Below are positions 51,429 through 62,040 of a stretch of 64,000 nt of DNA, piece after piece. A program made the translations under genes and the position numbers. This DNA is from Pseudooceanicola sediminis. Lineage in GTDB: Bacteria; Pseudomonadota; Alphaproteobacteria; Rhodobacterales; Rhodobacteraceae. The notes below the pieces were generated by a model. That model made no database searches, was not told where the DNA came from, and saw only the letters and a program-made list of their open reading frames with translations. The stretch's first letter is position 1, and every line of letters begins with the position of its first letter. Location of the stretch: contig NZ_QWJJ01000016.1 of NCBI RefSeq assembly GCF_003575965.1, positions 58,310-122,309 on the forward strand, read 5' to 3'.

Positions 51429-52289
51429 ATGACACGATCCGCCTTTGAACTGTTTCGCCCCGTTCGCCTTGGGACCAGTGTGGTTTTCGCGTCGCCCCAT
51501 TCCGGGCGCGACTACCCCGACGATCTGATGCAAAGGACCCGTCTGGACAGGCATCAGGTGCGCTCCTCCGAGGATGCCTTCATCGACCGTCTGTTTGCTT
51601 CGGCACCGGATGTCGGGGCACCGCTGCTCTGCGCGACGGCGCCCCGGGCCTATGTCGACATGAACCGCGCGATCGACGAGTTGGACCCCGCGCTGGTCGA
51701 GGGTGTCCGGCGCCGTGGGCATAACCCGCGAATCGCGTCCGGCCTCGGTGTGATTCCGCGCGTCGTGGCGGGCGGAATGCCGATTTATCACGGAAAACTG
51801 ACGCTGGAGGAGGCCGAGGCGCGGCTGGAACGCACCTGGAAGCCGTATCACGCCACGCTGCAAAGCCTGCTGAACGAGGCCCGCGCGGCCTTTGGCGAGG
51901 CGATCCTGCTGGATTGCCATTCGATGCCGCACGAGGCGCTGGACGGGGTGGCGCGCAATGCCCGGCGTCGCCCGGAGGTGGTGATCGGGGACCGGTTCGG
52001 TGCTTCGGCCGACAGTTTCCTGATCGACCGGATCGAGGCCGCCTTCGTGAATGCCGGGCTGAACGTGGTACGCAATGCGCCCTTTGCGGGGGCCTATGTC
52101 ACGCAGCACTATGGCCGTCCCGCGCGGGCCCAGCACGCGGTGCAGATCGAGATCGACCGCGCCATCTACATGGACGAAGCCCGCATCGAGCCGCTGCCGC
52201 GATTCGATGCCTTTGCCGAAGTGATTCGCGGTGTGGTGGCGGAAATTGCCGATCTGGGGCGCAGCGGGGTGCCGCTGGCCGCCGAATAG
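51429..52289 (+). CDS. N-formylglutamate amidohydrolase family protein
   Basis: The 286-residue cytoplasmic protein matches the FGase family that hydrolyses N-formylglutamate (last step of one histidine-degradation route) or related N-formyl amino acids. Blocks: FASPHSGRDYPDDL near the N-terminus, SSEDAFIDRLF, YVDMNRAIDELD, ILLDCHSMPHEAL with metal-binding residues, and APFAGAYVTQHYGRP. No hut genes are adjacent, so the substrate may differ. It starts 147 bases after tRNA-Val, on the opposite strand. Confidence 0.88.
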   Translation: MTRSAFELFRPVRLGTSVVFASPHSGRDYPDDLMQRTRLDRHQVRSSEDAFIDRLFASAPDVGAPLLCATAPRAYVDMNRAIDELDPALVEGVRRRGHNPRIASGLGVIPRVVAGGMPIYHGKLTLEEAEARLERTWKPYHATLQSLLNEARAAFGEAILLDCHSMPHEALDGVARNARRRPEVVIGDRFGASADSFLIDRIEAAFVNAGLNVVRNAPFAGAYVTQHYGRPARAQHAVQIEIDRAIYMDEARIEPLPRFDAFAEVIRGVVAEIADLGRSGVPLAAE

Positions 52290-52403
52290 CTCGGGGCCCC
52301 AGCGACACGAGATCATTTCTCAGGCAGATCGAAACTCAGGCAATTCGCAGGGATCGCCGGGCGCTTTCGGGGTGGGCTGCGCGGGCGGGGTGGGCTGCGC
52401 GGG

Positions 52404-53669
52404 CTAGCGCAGCGCCCGTCCCTTGCGGATGGCATCGGGGCCGAAGCGGGCGCGAATAGCATCTGTGGCGCGCTCGGCCTCGCTGCGGCGGGCCGCGTTC
52501 GGGTCCAGCAGGTCGGGGGCGCGATCGGCCTCGGCGTCGGACGTCAGATCGGTCAGTCCGACCCCGATCAGGCGAAACGGCCCCTGGTCGCCCAGGGCAT
52601 CGAACAACGCGCGCGATTCGCGGTACAGGCGGTCGGCCATCTGGGTGCTGTCGCGCAGCGCATGGCGGCGGGTGATCAGTGAAAAGTTGGCGCGTTTCAG
52701 CTTCAGCACCACCACGCGGCCCGCCAGATCCTTGGCCTTGGCGCGGTCTGCGACCTTTTCGGCCAGCCGCCACAGGTGACCGTCCAGCAAATCCGGGTCC
52801 GAGGTATCCTCGAAAAACGTCGTCTCGTTCGAGATGGATTTCATCGGGGCGTGGGCGGTGACGCGTCGCATGTCCTCGCCCCGTGCGAGGTGCCAGAGGC
52901 GGTCGCCCATGGAACCGAACCGCGCCGCCAGATCCCGCTGGTCCCAGCGACGGAGATCGGCAAAGGTCTGGATTCCGGCCTTGTCGAGCGAGGCCTGCCC
53001 GGCCGCCCCGACACCCCAGATGAGGCGCACTGGTTTGGGGGCAAGGAAATCCTGCGTTTCGGCCTTGCCGATCACTGAAAACCCGTGCGGCTTGTCCATG
53101 TCCGAGGCGATCTTGGCCAGGAACTTGTTGTGGCTGAGGCCGATGGAGCCGGTCAGGCCGAGTTCGTCGCGCATCCGCTTTACCAGACGCGCCAGCATCA
53201 CCGCAGGGGCATGGCCATGCAGGCGGAGAGTGCCGGTCAGATCGAGAAACGCCTCGTCCAGCGACAGGGGTTCGATGGCCGGCGTCATCTCTTCCATCAT
53301 GGCGCGGATGGCGCGCGATGCCTCGACATAGGCCGACATGCGCGGTTTGATGACCACCGCGTCGGGGCAGAGTTTCAGGGCCTGGAACATCGGCATGGCG
53401 GATCGCACGCCACGGATGCGCGCCACGTAGCAGGCGGTCGAGACCACGCCGCGCCTGCCGCCGCCGATGATGACGGGTTTGCCCGCCAGATCCGGGTTGT
53501 CGCGCTTTTCGACAGAGGCATAGAAGGCATCGCAATCCATATGCGCGATGGAGAGCGACATCAGTTCGTCATGCGCGATCACCCGCGGGCTGCGGCAGGC
53601 GGGGCAGCGCAGGTGCGACGCGCGCGGCGCGTCGAAATCGGTGAGGCAGTCGCGGCAGAGTGCGTGCAT
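52404..53669 (-). CDS. dinB: DNA polymerase IV with N-terminal zinc ribbon
   Basis: The 421-residue Y-family polymerase performs error-prone lesion bypass. Catalytic residues are in SIAHMDCDAFYASVE (Asp), SLDEAFLDLTG (Asp-Glu), and the little-finger domain follows the RLIWGVGAAGQASLDKAGI hairpin. The first 35 residues form a C4 zinc-ribbon-like module (C5, C8, C22, C25), which is not present in E. coli DinB but is seen in Rhodobacterales. The start at 53669 includes it; ATG codons further upstream (53744, 53804) are less likely. Divergent from a NUDIX gene with about 90 bases between. Confidence 0.93.
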   Translation of the reverse strand: MHALCRDCLTDFDAPRASHLRCPACRSPRVIAHDELMSLSIAHMDCDAFYASVEKRDNPDLAGKPVIIGGGRRGVVSTACYVARIRGVRSAMPMFQALKLCPDAVVIKPRMSAYVEASRAIRAMMEEMTPAIEPLSLDEAFLDLTGTLRLHGHAPAVMLARLVKRMRDELGLTGSIGLSHNKFLAKIASDMDKPHGFSVIGKAETQDFLAPKPVRLIWGVGAAGQASLDKAGIQTFADLRRWDQRDLAARFGSMGDRLWHLARGEDMRRVTAHAPMKSISNETTFFEDTSDPDLLDGHLWRLAEKVADRAKAKDLAGRVVVLKLKRANFSLITRRHALRDSTQMADRLYRESRALFDALGDQGPFRLIGVGLTDLTSDAEADRAPDLLDPNAARRSEAERATDAIRARFGPDAIRKGRALR

Positions 53670-53758
53670 GGGGGCCTGCGGGGCGGGAAATGGGGCGCGA
53701 CGCCGGTCGGGCGCCTGCGTCTTGGTGCAATTGGCTGGGGGCATGATATACCGCTGCC

Positions 53759-54229
53759 ATGGACAGGCAAACCGACATTTCCCCCGGGGCGTTCGACCGC
53801 GCACGCGATGTATACGGCGCCAAGCTGCTGATCCTGTTCGGCACGCGAATGCCGGTGATCCTGCGCGACAACCGATCCGATATTCCCGATCCGAACAAGC
53901 TGGACCTGCCGGGGGGCGGGCGCGAGGCAGGCGAAAGCGCAGTCGAGTGCGTGCTGCGCGAAACGCGCGAAGAGCTGAGCCTGGGGTTGGCGCCGCGTGA
54001 TCTGCACTATGGGCGCGCCTATCGCAACGGGGCGGGGCGCGAGGTCTGGTTTTTTGCCGCGCACCTGGACTATGCGCGGCTGGACGAGATTGCCCTGGGC
54101 GACGAGGGGCAGAGTTGGCATCTGATGCAGATGGCCGAGTATCTGTCCCACGCCAGCGGCATCGTGGCGTTTCAGGATCGGCTGGCGGACTACCTGGCGT
54201 GGGCGGGCGCGCGGGTTCCGCCGCGCTGA
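53759..54229 (+). CDS. NUDIX hydrolase
   Basis: The 156-residue cytoplasmic protein carries the Nudix box GGGREAGESAVECVLRETREEL (residues about 52-73), matching G-x5-E-x7-R-E-x2-E-E apart from a threonine and a serine at normally hydrophobic/glycine positions at its end. Nudix enzymes hydrolyse nucleoside diphosphates linked to another group, including oxidised dNTPs; the substrate here is unknown. It is divergent from dinB, so a nucleotide-pool sanitising role is suggestive. Convergent with pyrF. Confidence 0.88.
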   Translation: MDRQTDISPGAFDRARDVYGAKLLILFGTRMPVILRDNRSDIPDPNKLDLPGGGREAGESAVECVLRETREELSLGLAPRDLHYGRAYRNGAGREVWFFAAHLDYARLDEIALGDEGQSWHLMQMAEYLSHASGIVAFQDRLADYLAWAGARVPPR

Positions 54230-54257
54230 AGCATGCTGCGCCGATCCGGGGGCCGGA

Positions 54258-54974
54258 TCAGAGCCGGGCGATTTCGGACAGGATGGCCTGTGTCGCGGCG
54301 CGGGGATCGGTGGCGCGCCAGATCGGGCGACCGACGACGATATGATCGGCCCCGTCGCGGATGGCGTTGGCCGGGGTGGCGATGCGTTTCTGGTCATCGG
54401 AGGCATCGCTCTCGGGGCGGATGCCGGGTGTGACGATCAGGCGGCCCGCCGCCTGCGGAAGGGCACGGATCATCGCGGCCTCTTGCGCAGAGGCGATGAC
54501 GCCATGCGCACCGGCCTCGAATGCGCGGGCGGCGCGTTCGGCCACCAGATCGGCGGTGTCACCCGGCTTGAGGCAGCTTGCATCCAGATCGCCGCGATCA
54601 AGCGAGGTCAGGATCGTCACGGCGAGGATCTTGAGGTCGGTGCCTGCGGCGCCTTCGCGGGCGGCGCGCACGACATGGGGGTCGCCGTGGACAGTCAGGA
54701 AATCCAGATCGAACTGCGCCAGGCCCCGCACCGCTGCTTCGACCGTGGCGCCGATGTCGAAGAGTTTCATGTCGAGGAAGATACGCTTGCCTTGTTCCTG
54801 CTTGAGTTCGTTGGCGAGGCCGAGGCCGCCGCCGGTCAGCATCCCCAGCCCGATCTTGTAGAAGGAGACGGCATCGCCCAGCTGTTCGGCCAGGTGCAGC
54901 CCGGCAACCGCATTCGGGACGTCCATGGCGACGATCAGCCGGTCGTCGGAGGGTTGAGTGTGAGCGTGCGTCAT
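54258..54974 (-). CDS. pyrF: Orotidine 5'-phosphate decarboxylase
   Basis: The 238-residue enzyme makes UMP, the last step of de novo pyrimidine synthesis. The catalytic DMKLFDIGATV (D-x-K-x-x-D) block is near residue 68, VTPGIRPESDASDDQKR near residue 180 is the phosphate loop, and DHIVVGRPIWRA is the C-terminal signature. AAGGGG precedes the ATG by eight bases. About 160 bases upstream is a terminator-like hairpin on the same strand, possibly an attenuator. Confidence 0.95.
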   Translation of the reverse strand: MTHAHTQPSDDRLIVAMDVPNAVAGLHLAEQLGDAVSFYKIGLGMLTGGGLGLANELKQEQGKRIFLDMKLFDIGATVEAAVRGLAQFDLDFLTVHGDPHVVRAAREGAAGTDLKILAVTILTSLDRGDLDASCLKPGDTADLVAERAARAFEAGAHGVIASAQEAAMIRALPQAAGRLIVTPGIRPESDASDDQKRIATPANAIRDGADHIVVGRPIWRATDPRAATQAILSEIARL

Positions 54975-55905
54975 CTGGTGGCCCCTTCTGTGTGCAGCGC
55001 CCTGTCGGGCAGGGCAGGGCCGTCATGCGCAGCAGAACGCCGCGCGTCAAGGGTGTCGCGGCATGCGGTGATGGTCGGGTGGCGCGCCTGGCGTGTTTGC
55101 GGGGCGCGGCACCGGGGGGAGGGCGCAGAGGCAAAAAGGGGTCCGGGCATGTCTGGTCGGCAGCCGTCGTCCCGGACCCTAGACGCGCACGGTGGAACAT
55201 CCTGTACCAGAACCGGCCGGTTGAGGCGTCAACCTGGTCTGGCCGCGCGCACCGTCATGAGACAATGCCGGGGCGCGCGATAAGCGGATGCGCCGTGCGC
55301 ATGCGTGAAGAAGCCGAATGCCGCGACACGGCGGCAGGTCAGGGGCCGGGCGGAGATTGTCCGGTGGCATTGGTCAGAAGGAGATGCGCCCGAGAATGCG
55401 GGCAGGTCTGATCAAAAAAGAGGGCGGATGGAAAATCGCCCGTGGCGCCCCTCAGGCTTCAATTAGGGAATTTCGGTCATTGCTATTGTTTCGCCAGAGC
55501 GATGCGCCGTTGCATGAATTGCAATCTGTGGCGCGGTAATCTGGCAGTTCTACCCATAGTTATGTTTTTGTACTTTGGGGTAATCTTAATTCTTGAGAAT
55601 CTGAATGTAAAGCGGGTGCAGCAATTGCACTGCATTTACAGGGCATGCATTGGGGGCTTTTCCGTGCGACTCATATGTCCCTCGCGCCCGACCGTGTCGG
55701 CCAAGAACGGCCGGCCGGAAACGACGGCAATATCCGAAGGGGTGTGACCAGAACGCGGGCACGCACCGCGTTGAATGAGGCCGCTGTGGAGCTGTTCGCG
55801 CCGTGGAAAACCGCGTGCTTTTCCGCACGCTGGCGAAGAGTCGTCCTGTGGCGGCGCGGTCGGCCTGCGGTTCACGCGGGTTGGGGCCAACAGGGGCCAG
55901 TCAGG
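54975..55905. other. 930-base non-coding gap, AT-richer in the middle
   Basis: Between pyrF and the hypothetical gene at 55906. Several overlapping open frames on both strands have no ribosome site and no recognisable protein. The segment 55440-55680 is visibly lower in GC and includes an imperfect hairpin (TGTAAA...GTGCA/TGCAC...TTTACA, about 55606-55640). Together with the minus-strand terminator at 55138-55179 the gap may hold an untranslated RNA or the pyrF leader. Confidence 0.4.
55138..55179 (-). terminator. Terminator-like hairpin upstream of pyrF
   Basis: Read on the minus strand, GGGTCCGGG (55179-55171) pairs with CCCGGACCC (55147-55139) around a 23-base loop and is followed by CTTTTTGC. 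It lies about 165 bases before the pyrF start on the same strand. It either ends a transcript from further upstream or attenuates pyrF. Confidence 0.65.
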
Positions 55906-56214
55906 TCAGGCCGCGCGGCGCAGCAGGCGATCCCACAGGGCGTTGGTGGCCTGGTGCACGATTGCGGGCAGGCTGTCAAAGCTGTGCATGTCGGGGCGAC
56001 GGGCGCGCATCGTGCTATCCTGCCGGGTGTGGCGACGCTGGGCCATGTCGACGACGGCGATGCTGACATCGGCATAATCCATCGTTATCGGTGCCCGCAG
56101 GGAAATCGGGTAGGTGAAGGCTTCGCCCCGGTCGAACAAAGTGACGCAGGCCTCGAAGGCCCGTTCGGCGGGGTTGTAACGGATCGTGGAAATGCGTGTT
56201 TTGGTCGTCGTCAT
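55906..56214 (-). CDS. Conserved hypothetical protein next to clpB
   Basis: The 102-residue soluble protein starts MTTTKTRISTIRYNPAERAF at an ATG with AGGAGG five bases upstream. It looks like an orthologous orphan: FDRGEAFTYPISLRAPITMDYADVSIAVVDMAQRR in the middle and SLPAIVHQATNALWDRLLRRAA at the end. No motif or localisation signal is recognised. It is divergent from clpB and may share the 207-base control region containing the heat-shock promoter. I believe it is a genuine gene but cannot assign a function. Confidence 0.7.
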   Translation of the reverse strand: MTTTKTRISTIRYNPAERAFEACVTLFDRGEAFTYPISLRAPITMDYADVSIAVVDMAQRRHTRQDSTMRARRPDMHSFDSLPAIVHQATNALWDRLLRRAA

Positions 56215-56313
56215 GAGGACCTCCTGCTCGCTGGTTATCTGTTCTGTGCCTGTCCTTTGCAGGGAATAAACGGATTGGGGTGCAGGAGAGTTCCGTTTGC
56301 CGTTCTGGGGCGG

Positions 56314-56350
56314 CTTGAACCCGCCGATGGCATCCCCCATCTTTGATACG
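56314..56350 (+). promoter_or_regulatory. Heat-shock (RpoH) promoter of clpB
   Basis: CTTGAA at 56314-56319, a 15-base spacer and CCCCAT at 56335-56340 followed by CT match the sigma-32/RpoH consensus (CTTGAA, 11-16 bases, CCCCATnT). It ends about 80 bases before the clpB start. Confidence 0.8.
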
Positions 56351-56421
56351 GAGGTTCCAAGCCAGGTATGCCTATTAAGGGTGCCGGACAGCGGAACGCT
56401 TGTTGAAAAGGAGAGAGACCC

Positions 56422-59029
<2,608 letters not shown>

Positions 59030-59040
<11 letters not shown>

Positions 59041-59068
59041 GGCGGTGCACTGAGGCGGTGCACTGAGA
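59030..59068. repeat. 13-bp tandem repeat through the clpB stop codon
   Basis: CGGTGCACTGAGG occurs at 59030, 59043 and (with GAG instead of GG at the end) 59056. The first copy covers the last codons and the TGA stop of clpB. Extra copies would add in-frame stops, so the protein end is protected. Replication slippage is the likely origin. Confidence 0.7.
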
Positions 59069-59119
59069 GGCGAGAGGCCCCGAGCCGATCACCCGACTTC
59101 GGGCGTGATCTGACCTTGG

Positions 59120-59149
59120 GACCGCGGCGCAGTCCCCTGCGCCGCGGTC
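59120..59149 (+). terminator. Strong hairpin after clpB
   Basis: A perfect 13-bp stem (59120-59132 with 59137-59149) around TCCC. No T-run follows (ATTGCAGG), so it is a poor intrinsic terminator but the strongest hairpin downstream of clpB. Confidence 0.5.
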
Positions 59150-59250
59150 ATTGCAGGTTTCCGCAATTGCGCCACCGCCGTAGATTCGGCACATTGCGCC
59201 GCGTAGGGACACCGAATTCCTGCATCCTCATTTCAAGCAATTTATTTTAC

Positions 59251-59277
59251 AGTGGCGGCCTGAAGTCGGCCGCCACT
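59251..59277. terminator. Hairpin before the LuxR gene's 3' end
   Basis: AGTGGCGGCC (59251-59260) and 59268-59277 form a perfect 10-bp stem with a 7-base loop, flanked by TTTATTTTAC and TATTTGTC. It lies between convergent clpB and the LuxR gene and may stop both. Confidence 0.5.
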
Positions 59278-59357
59278 TATTTGTCAGGCGTAAGGGCCGC
59301 CGAGGGCCTTTCGCGGCGATCCTTGCAATCGCGCTCTTTCGGGCAGGTGGACCGGTC

Positions 59358-60113
59358 TCAAAGCACCTGCATCTTGATTGCAATGGCAACGGCCTGTGCA
59401 TTGCTGCGCGCGCCCAGCTTTGAGCGCATGGCGGAAAGGTGATGCGCCGCGGTACGATCTGCCAAGGTCAGATGATCCGCGATCTGTTGCACCTGAAGCC
59501 CCTCTGCCAGCAAACTGAGAACGTCATATTCGCGGTCGCTGAGCTTGTAATGGTGGCGCGACAGCTCTCCGAAGCTGAGGCTGGTCATCAGGTGTTCGCA
59601 GATAGAGCGGATGGTGGACTGCTGGGCCAGGAAGGCGCGATCATGCTCTTCGCCCGAATCCGTGGGATCCTGCACCAGGCTCATCCCGGCGCTGAAGATA
59701 CCGTCGCCATAGGGAACGCGACGCAGACGCACGGTGACACCGGCCCGCAGGCCGTGGTCGCTGATATGGCGGATCTTGTAGCGGTGCTTTTCCGTCATGT
59801 CGGGCGAGTAATAGTCCAGCGGCAGTTCGGACCACAGCTTTGGCCTGCCAGAGCTGCGACAGTGCGTGACGAACGGGTCTTCCATCTTGTGCGCTTCGGC
59901 CTGGACGCTTTTGCGATATTCGGCACCCATCCCGGAAAAGGTGGCGGTATCCAGAATCTGCCCGTCTTTCTTGAGGTAGGCCTGGGTATAGTGGAACCGG
60001 GTGTATCCGTAGGGCCGCACCACCTCGGCCAGGACCGCGAAGCTTTCTTCGACGGATCGCACGGCTGCAAACCGGTCCGAGATATCTGTGTGGAAATTGG
60101 CAAGCTGGTTCAT
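59358..60113 (-). CDS. LuxR-family regulator with autoinducer-binding domain (LuxR solo)
   Basis: The 251-residue protein has an N-terminal autoinducer-binding region (FHYTQAYLKKDG, ELPLDYYSPDMTEKHRYKIR, HGLRAGVTVRLRR) and a C-terminal GerE helix-turn-helix (KLSDREYDVLSLLAEGLQVQQIADHLTLADRTAAHHLSAMRSKLG). No luxI-type synthase is nearby, so it is a solo regulator responding to acyl-homoserine lactones or to other ligands. The ATG at 60113 gives MNQLANFHTD; a start at 60152 adds an unconserved leader. No strong ribosome site is visible. Confidence 0.87.
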   Translation of the reverse strand: MNQLANFHTDISDRFAAVRSVEESFAVLAEVVRPYGYTRFHYTQAYLKKDGQILDTATFSGMGAEYRKSVQAEAHKMEDPFVTHCRSSGRPKLWSELPLDYYSPDMTEKHRYKIRHISDHGLRAGVTVRLRRVPYGDGIFSAGMSLVQDPTDSGEEHDRAFLAQQSTIRSICEHLMTSLSFGELSRHHYKLSDREYDVLSLLAEGLQVQQIADHLTLADRTAAHHLSAMRSKLGARSNAQAVAIAIKMQVL

Positions 60114-60348
60114 ATGGAACGATACTGTTTTCGGGTGTGCCGGCAAAATCAATGCCTGCGCCTGTCCGTGTTTCCGATCACTCTGGCGGACAGGGGCGCC
60201 TTATTCATCGGATGTTTTCAAAGTGCTATGGTTTCATTCAGGCGAAAAACGCACGGCTGTCAAGATTTCGCAGAGTTGCGGTTGCTGCGCCCAGACCTGT
60301 CCGACATGGTGATCCGAAGGCGGAGAATCCGCGAAAGGGAGTCGGAGT

Positions 60349-61893
60349 ATGGAGCTGGTCGCCCCGGTGATTGAATGGCTGATCGTGGCCTTTGTGTTCG
60401 CGATCGGCATCGCGGTGCTGGCCGTGGTGGTGATGTTCCTGCTGGATATCAGCCAGCGAGAGGATGCCGTGCGGCGCAATTACCCGGTGATCGGGCGGTT
60501 TCGTGCCATCTTTACGAAGCTGGGCGAGTTCTTTCGCCAATACTTCTTTGCCATGGATCGCGAGGAGATGCCGTTCAACCGGGCTCAGCGCGACTGGGTC
60601 TATACGGCGGCAAAGGGGCAGGGGAACACGGTTGCGTTCGGGTCGACCAAGAACCTGTCGATCCCCGGCACCCCGATCTTTGTCAACGCGGTGTTTCCGC
60701 CGCTGGACGACCAGTTTGCGATGACCAAACCGCTGCAGATCGGCCCGTATGCGCGCCACCCCTACATGGCGCCGTCGATCTTCAATATCTCAGGCATGTC
60801 CTTTGGGGCGCTGTCCCAGCCGGCGGTCGAGGCCCTGAGCATGGGCGCAAAGGAGGCCGGGATCTGGCTGAACACCGGCGAGGGCGGGTTGTCACCGCAT
60901 CACCTGGTGGCGGAATGCGATATCGTGTTCCAGATCGGAACGGCGAAGTTCGGTGTGCGCGATCACGCGGGAAACCTGAGCGACGAAAAACTGCGCGCCG
61001 TCGCGTCCAAACCGCAGGTCAAGATGTTCGAGCTGAAACTGGCGCAGGGCGCCAAGCCCGGCAAGGGCGGCATTCTGCCCGCCGCCAAGATCGACGAGGA
61101 GGTCGCGGAGATTCGCGGTGTGCCAATGGGGGTGGACGCCGTTTCGCCCAACCGCCACGCCGAGATCGATGATTTCGGTGACCTGCTGGACGTGATCGGC
61201 CATATCCGCGAGGTGACGGGCAAACCGGTAGGGTTCAAAACCGTGATCGGATCATCGGACGCCTACGAGGAGCTGTTCGAGATGATCCGCACGCGGGGTC
61301 CGGAAAGCGCGCCGGATTTCATCACGATCGACGGCGGCGAGGGGGGCACCGGTGCGGCACCGATGCCGCTGATGGACATGGTGGGGATGCCCCTGCGCGA
61401 GGCGCTGCTGCGCATGGTCGACATGCGCGACAAATACGGCCTCAAGAACCGCATTCGCATTATTGCCAGCGGCAAGATGGTGAATCCCGGCGATGTTGCC
61501 TGGGCCATCTGCGCCGGTGCGGATTTCGTCACCTCTGCGCGCGGGTTCATGTTCTCGCTCGGCTGTATTCAGGCGCTCAAGTGCAACAAGAACACCTGTC
61601 CGACCGGCATCACCACCCACGACCCGCATCTGCAACGCGGGCTGGTGCCCGAGAGAAAGTTCATGAAGGTCGCGAATTTCGCCCGCGCCGTGGTCAAGGA
61701 AGTCGAGATGATCGCGCATTCCGTCGGCGTGGCCGAACCCCGCCTGATGCGCCGCCGCCATGTCCGGATCGTCCAGGCGAACGGCGATTCCATCGTGCTG
61801 CGTCACATTCGCCCCAGTTTCGGGGGTGACGACCTGCCGGCCGAGGCCAGCCCGAACAAGATGCCGGTGCAGGCCCCGGATTCGCGTAAGTGA
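60349..61893 (+). CDS. Membrane-anchored FMN-binding glutamate synthase-like protein
   Basis: The 514-residue protein has an N-terminal membrane segment (about 8-33, EWLIVAFVFAIGIAVLAVVVMFLL) followed by a stand-alone GltS-type TIM-barrel domain: SGMSFGALSQPAVEALSMGAKEAG, GTGEGGL-like NTGEGGLSPHH, IDGGEGGTGAAPMPLMDMVGMP, RIIASGKMVNPGDVAWAICAGADFVTSARGFMF, and a cysteine cluster KCNKNTCPTGITTHD. FMN and possibly an iron-sulfur cluster are inferred from the family. Lacking the glutamine-amidotransferase part of GltB, it may act with ammonia or a different acceptor. Divergent from LuxR and 148 bases before msrP. Confidence 0.85.
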   Translation: MELVAPVIEWLIVAFVFAIGIAVLAVVVMFLLDISQREDAVRRNYPVIGRFRAIFTKLGEFFRQYFFAMDREEMPFNRAQRDWVYTAAKGQGNTVAFGSTKNLSIPGTPIFVNAVFPPLDDQFAMTKPLQIGPYARHPYMAPSIFNISGMSFGALSQPAVEALSMGAKEAGIWLNTGEGGLSPHHLVAECDIVFQIGTAKFGVRDHAGNLSDEKLRAVASKPQVKMFELKLAQGAKPGKGGILPAAKIDEEVAEIRGVPMGVDAVSPNRHAEIDDFGDLLDVIGHIREVTGKPVGFKTVIGSSDAYEELFEMIRTRGPESAPDFITIDGGEGGTGAAPMPLMDMVGMPLREALLRMVDMRDKYGLKNRIRIIASGKMVNPGDVAWAICAGADFVTSARGFMFSLGCIQALKCNKNTCPTGITTHDPHLQRGLVPERKFMKVANFARAVVKEVEMIAHSVGVAEPRLMRRRHVRIVQANGDSIVLRHIRPSFGGDDLPAEASPNKMPVQAPDSRK

Positions 61894-62040
61894 CATGTCG
61901 CCGCTTTCGGGTGAGATGTTTCGCCTGATCCGGGTCAAATGTTTCGGGAATGCCACGCAGACGTTATCAATCCTCATTTTGACGAAACCGAAAGCCGGGT
62001 TAGGACGTACCTGAACCGAGAGTTACGACAGGAGGACCTC

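Noticed and set aside
55645-56346. 233-residue plus-strand frame in the pyrF-clpB gap
   Set aside because: It has no ribosome site, is antisense to the hypothetical gene at 55906 with its own AGGAGG, and shows no protein-like motif.
59358-60113. Quorum-sensing locus with a luxI partner
   Set aside because: No acyl-homoserine-lactone synthase is present on either side, so only a LuxR solo is claimed.
61915-62040. Possible stress sigma-factor promoter (TGATCC) upstream of msrP
   Set aside because: The minus-35-like TGATCC at about 61926 has no fitting minus-10 at 18-19 bases, so an RpoE-type promoter cannot be supported.
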